NCBI GenBank assembly: GCA_028291285.1
Contig: JAQGIJ010000362.1
Location: 1-7,913, forward strand
Length of the DNA: 7,913 nucleotides
Origin: Phenylobacterium sp.
GTDB taxonomy: Bacteria > Pseudomonadota > Alphaproteobacteria > Caulobacterales > Caulobacteraceae
Reading direction: 5' to 3'
The position numbers and the translations under genes are program-made. Shown piece after piece: positions 6,170 to 7,913 of this stretch (its first letter is position 1; every line of letters starts with the position of its first letter). Under the pieces are notes generated by a model, which saw nothing but the letters and a program-made list of their open reading frames with translations, was not told the DNA's origin and did no database searches.

Positions 6170-6835
6170 TTAAGCCTGCTCTTCGCCGGCCGGCGCTTCG
6201 GCGGCAGCCGGAGCTGCCTCGGCGGCGGGGGCTTCCTCGGCGGCAGGCGCTTCGGCGACGGCGGGGACTTCCTCGGCGGCAGGCGCTTCGGCGACGGCGG
6301 GAGCTTCCTCGGCGGCCGGGGCTTCGGCGGCAGCAGGCGCTTCCTCGGCGGCGGGCGCTTCGGCGGCCGGGGCTTCCTCAGCGACGGTCGGGGCTTCGGC
6401 CTCGACGGTGGCTTCCACCGGCGCCTCTTCGGCGACCGGCTCCTCGGCCACAGGTTCTACGACGGGGGCCGCGGCGGCTTCGGCGGCCGCGGTGGCGCGG
6501 TCGGCCTCGCGCTGGGCGCGCTCAGCAGCGCGTTCCTTGGCCTTGGCGCCCGGCTCGCCCTTGTTCGGGTTGCTGCCGGCCTGCCATTGCGCCAGGCCCT
6601 GCTTGGAGAGCTCGCGCGCCACGCGGTCGGTGGGCTGGGCGCCCTTGTTCAGCCACTCCTGGATGCGCTCGACCTTCAGCGTCAGCCGGTTGGGGTCGTC
6701 CTTCTTCAGCAGCGGGTTATAGGCGCCCACCTTCTCGATGAACCGGCCGTCGCGCGGCGAATGGCTGTCGGCCACGACGATCGAATAGTAGGGCCGCTTC
6801 TTGGCGCCGCCACGGGCGAGACGGATCTTCAGCAT
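6170..6835 (-). CDS. rpsP: 30S ribosomal protein bS16 with long Ala/Glu/Pro-rich tail
   Basis: bS16 is an assembly protein of the 30S body. Residues 1-82 are a normal S16 core: [37 protein letters not shown], and [18 protein letters not shown]. After a basic, probably helical linker (about 93-113, [18 protein letters not shown]) comes a tail of roughly 105 residues made almost only of Ala, Glu, Pro and Val, strongly acidic and probably disordered. The whole protein has 221 residues against about 82 in E. coli. The tail contains a 12-residue repeat of the type [12 protein letters not shown] coded by 36-bp DNA repeats. The ATG at 6835 has GAGG about ten bases upstream. The gene lies 25 bases after ffh and 58 before rimM in the same direction. 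Tails on bS16 occur in other alphaproteobacteria; I cannot say how unusual this length is. Confidence 0.95.
   Translation of the reverse strand: MLKIRLARGGAKKRPYYSIVVADSHSPRDGRFIEKVGAYNPLLKKDDPNRLTLKVERIQEWLNKGAQPTDRVARELSKQGLAQWQAGSNPNKGEPGAKAKERAAERAQREADRATAAAEAAAAPVVEPVAEEPVAEEAPVEATVEAEAPTVAEEAPAAEAPAAEEAPAAAEAPAAEEAPAVAEAPAAEEVPAVAEAPAAEEAPAAEAAPAAAEAPAGEEQA
6232..6375. repeat. 36-bp tandem repeats within rpsP
   Basis: Four head-to-tail units with period 36 start at 6232, 6268, 6304 and 6340. The first two differ at only 2 of 36 positions; the third and fourth are more diverged. The period is twelve codons, so gain or loss of units would keep the bS16 frame. Confidence 0.8.
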
Positions 6836-6860
6836 TCTCGTAAGTCCTCGTTGATCTCAG

Positions 6861-7913
6861 TTATTTCTTGAAGGGGTTGAAGCCGGGCGGAAGGCCGCCG
6901 CCCAGGCCCGGCAGCTTGAGGCCGCCCAGTCCGTTTGAACCGGGGCCGCCGAGGCCGGGCAGCTTGGCCGCGGCCTCCTCGATCTGTTCGGGCGTGGGCG
7001 CCTTGCCCCCGCCCAGCGCCTTGAGCTTGGCGAGGTCCATGCCGCCGGACGCCCCGCCCGGGCCGCCCAGCATGGAAGCCATGCGCGCGAAGCCCTTGCC
7101 GCCGTCCTTGCTCATCATCTTGAAGGCGTCGGCCATCTGGCGGTGCTGCTTGAGCAGCCGGTTGACCTCGGACACCTCCACGCCGGCGCCGGCGGCGATG
7201 CGGCGCTTGCGCGAGGCCTGCAGGATGTCGGGCTTCCTGCGCTCGGTCTTGGTCATGGAGGAGATGATCGCCGCCTGGCGGTCGACCGTCTTGTCGCTGA
7301 TGCCGGACTCGGCGATCTGCTTCTTGACCTTCTGCACCCCGGGCAGCAGGCCCATCAGGCCTTCCATGCCGCCCATGCGCTTCATCTGCTTGAGCTGCTC
7401 GGCCATCATGTCGAGGTCGAACTGGCCCTTGGCCAGCTTCTTGGCCATGGCCTCGGCCTTGGCCATGTCGAGATCCTGGGTGGCCTTCTCGACGAGCGCC
7501 ACCACGTCGCCCTGGCCGAGGATCCGGCCGGCCACGCGGTGGGCGTCGAAGACGTCGAGGCCGTCGATCTTCTCCGAGACGCCGAGGAACTTGATCGGCA
7601 GGCCGGTGACCGCGCGCATGGAAAGCGCCGCGCCACCGCGCCCGTCGCCGTCGGCCCGGGTCAGCACCAGGCCGGTGAGCGGCAGGCGTTCGTGAAAGGC
7701 CTTGGCCGTGCGCACCGCGTCCTGGCCGGTCAGGCTGTCGGCGACCAGCAGGGTCTCCGACGGGCTGGAGATGCGGGCGATCTCGGCCGCCTCGCTCATC
7801 ATCGCCTCGTCGAGCGTGGTGCGCCCGGCGGTGTCGAGGATCAGGACGTCGTAGCCCTGCAGCTTGGCCGCGGAGAGCGCACGCCGGGCGATGTCGGGCG
7901 CCGACTGGCCGAC
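6861..7913 (-). CDS. ffh: Signal recognition particle GTPase Ffh, 5'-truncated
   Basis: Ffh binds signal sequences on nascent chains with 4.5S RNA and delivers ribosomes to FtsY at the membrane. The window holds the last 350 residues; the frame is open to the right edge, so the N domain and G1 P-loop are missing. The visible G domain has VGQSAPDIARRAL, the G3 motif DTAGR (27-31), TGQDA, the G4 motif TRADGDGRGG (85-94) and FLGVSEKIDGLDVF. The methionine-rich M domain begins about residue 165 and includes GGMEGLMGLLPG and the RNA-binding SRKRRIAAGAGVEVSEVNRL (234-253). The C-terminus is rich in Gly, Pro and Leu, ending GFNPFKK. G4 has Arg where E. coli has Lys, a variant I recall from other alphaproteobacteria. 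It is first of the visible ffh-rpsP-rimM unit, 25 bases before rpsP. Confidence 0.96.
   Translation of the reverse strand, partial: VGQSAPDIARRALSAAKLQGYDVLILDTAGRTTLDEAMMSEAAEIARISSPSETLLVADSLTGQDAVRTAKAFHERLPLTGLVLTRADGDGRGGAALSMRAVTGLPIKFLGVSEKIDGLDVFDAHRVAGRILGQGDVVALVEKATQDLDMAKAEAMAKKLAKGQFDLDMMAEQLKQMKRMGGMEGLMGLLPGVQKVKKQIAESGISDKTVDRQAAIISSMTKTERRKPDILQASRKRRIAAGAGVEVSEVNRLLKQHRQMADAFKMMSKDGGKGFARMASMLGGPGGASGGMDLAKLKALGGGKAPTPEQIEEAAAKLPGLGGPGSNGLGGLKLPGLGGGLPPGFNPFKK

Noticed and set aside
6232..6375. CRISPR-like regular repeats of 36 bp
   Set aside because: The units are directly adjacent without spacers, lie inside rpsP in frame, and translate to a 12-residue low-complexity repeat.
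6059..6871. Plus-strand glycine-rich protein with GGRRF-like repeats
   Set aside because: It is the antisense reading of the Ala/Glu/Pro repeats of the bS16 tail. The apparent repeats come from the rpsP coding repeats.
7647..7661. Ffh G4 motif with Arg instead of Lys as a possible defect
   Set aside because: The TR-x-DGDGRGG form is, as far as I recall, normal in alphaproteobacterial Ffh, and the rest of the G and M domains is intact.

Overview
The window is a high-GC, gene-dense housekeeping region of an alphaproteobacterium, most likely Caulobacterales (Caulobacter/Phenylobacterium-like). This rests on base composition, the Ffh G4 variant TRADGDGRGG, the style of the TrmD, RimM and LeuC proteins, and a bS16 with an Ala/Glu/Pro-rich tail. 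The genus is an inference. I see no insertion sequence, prophage, CRISPR array, tRNA or rRNA, and no defence system.

Left part (1-2980). The C-terminal part of a probable DUF2889 protein runs on the plus strand. It converges, 7 bases apart, with a minus-strand operon leuC-leuD-monooxygenase. LeuC and LeuD form isopropylmalate isomerase of leucine synthesis. Their genes overlap by one base, and leuD overlaps the small ABM-type monooxygenase by four, so all three look translationally coupled. leuB is not next to them.

Middle (3060-5158). A TesB-type acyl-CoA thioesterase lies upstream of leuC on the minus strand. It is divergent from trmD-rplS on the plus strand (tRNA m1G37 methyltransferase and ribosomal protein bL19). 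rplS is followed by an intrinsic terminator.

Right part (5159-7913). A gap holds two back-to-back terminator hairpins and a candidate 44-residue single-pass membrane protein with a possible EcfG-type promoter. It is followed by ffh-rpsP-rimM on the minus strand (SRP GTPase, partial; bS16; 16S maturation factor), convergent with trmD-rplS.

The genes together cover translation, protein targeting, leucine synthesis and acyl-CoA hydrolysis. The most interesting points are: (1) the usual rpsP-rimM-trmD-rplS operon is broken, with trmD-rplS inverted, and one inversion of about 1.6 kb would restore it; (2) this TrmD departs from E. coli at several AdoMet-pocket positions and at Asp169; (3) a perfect 12-bp palindrome buries the rimM ribosome binding site; (4) bS16 carries a repeat-built acidic tail longer than its core; (5) the small membrane-protein gene and its possible stress promoter.
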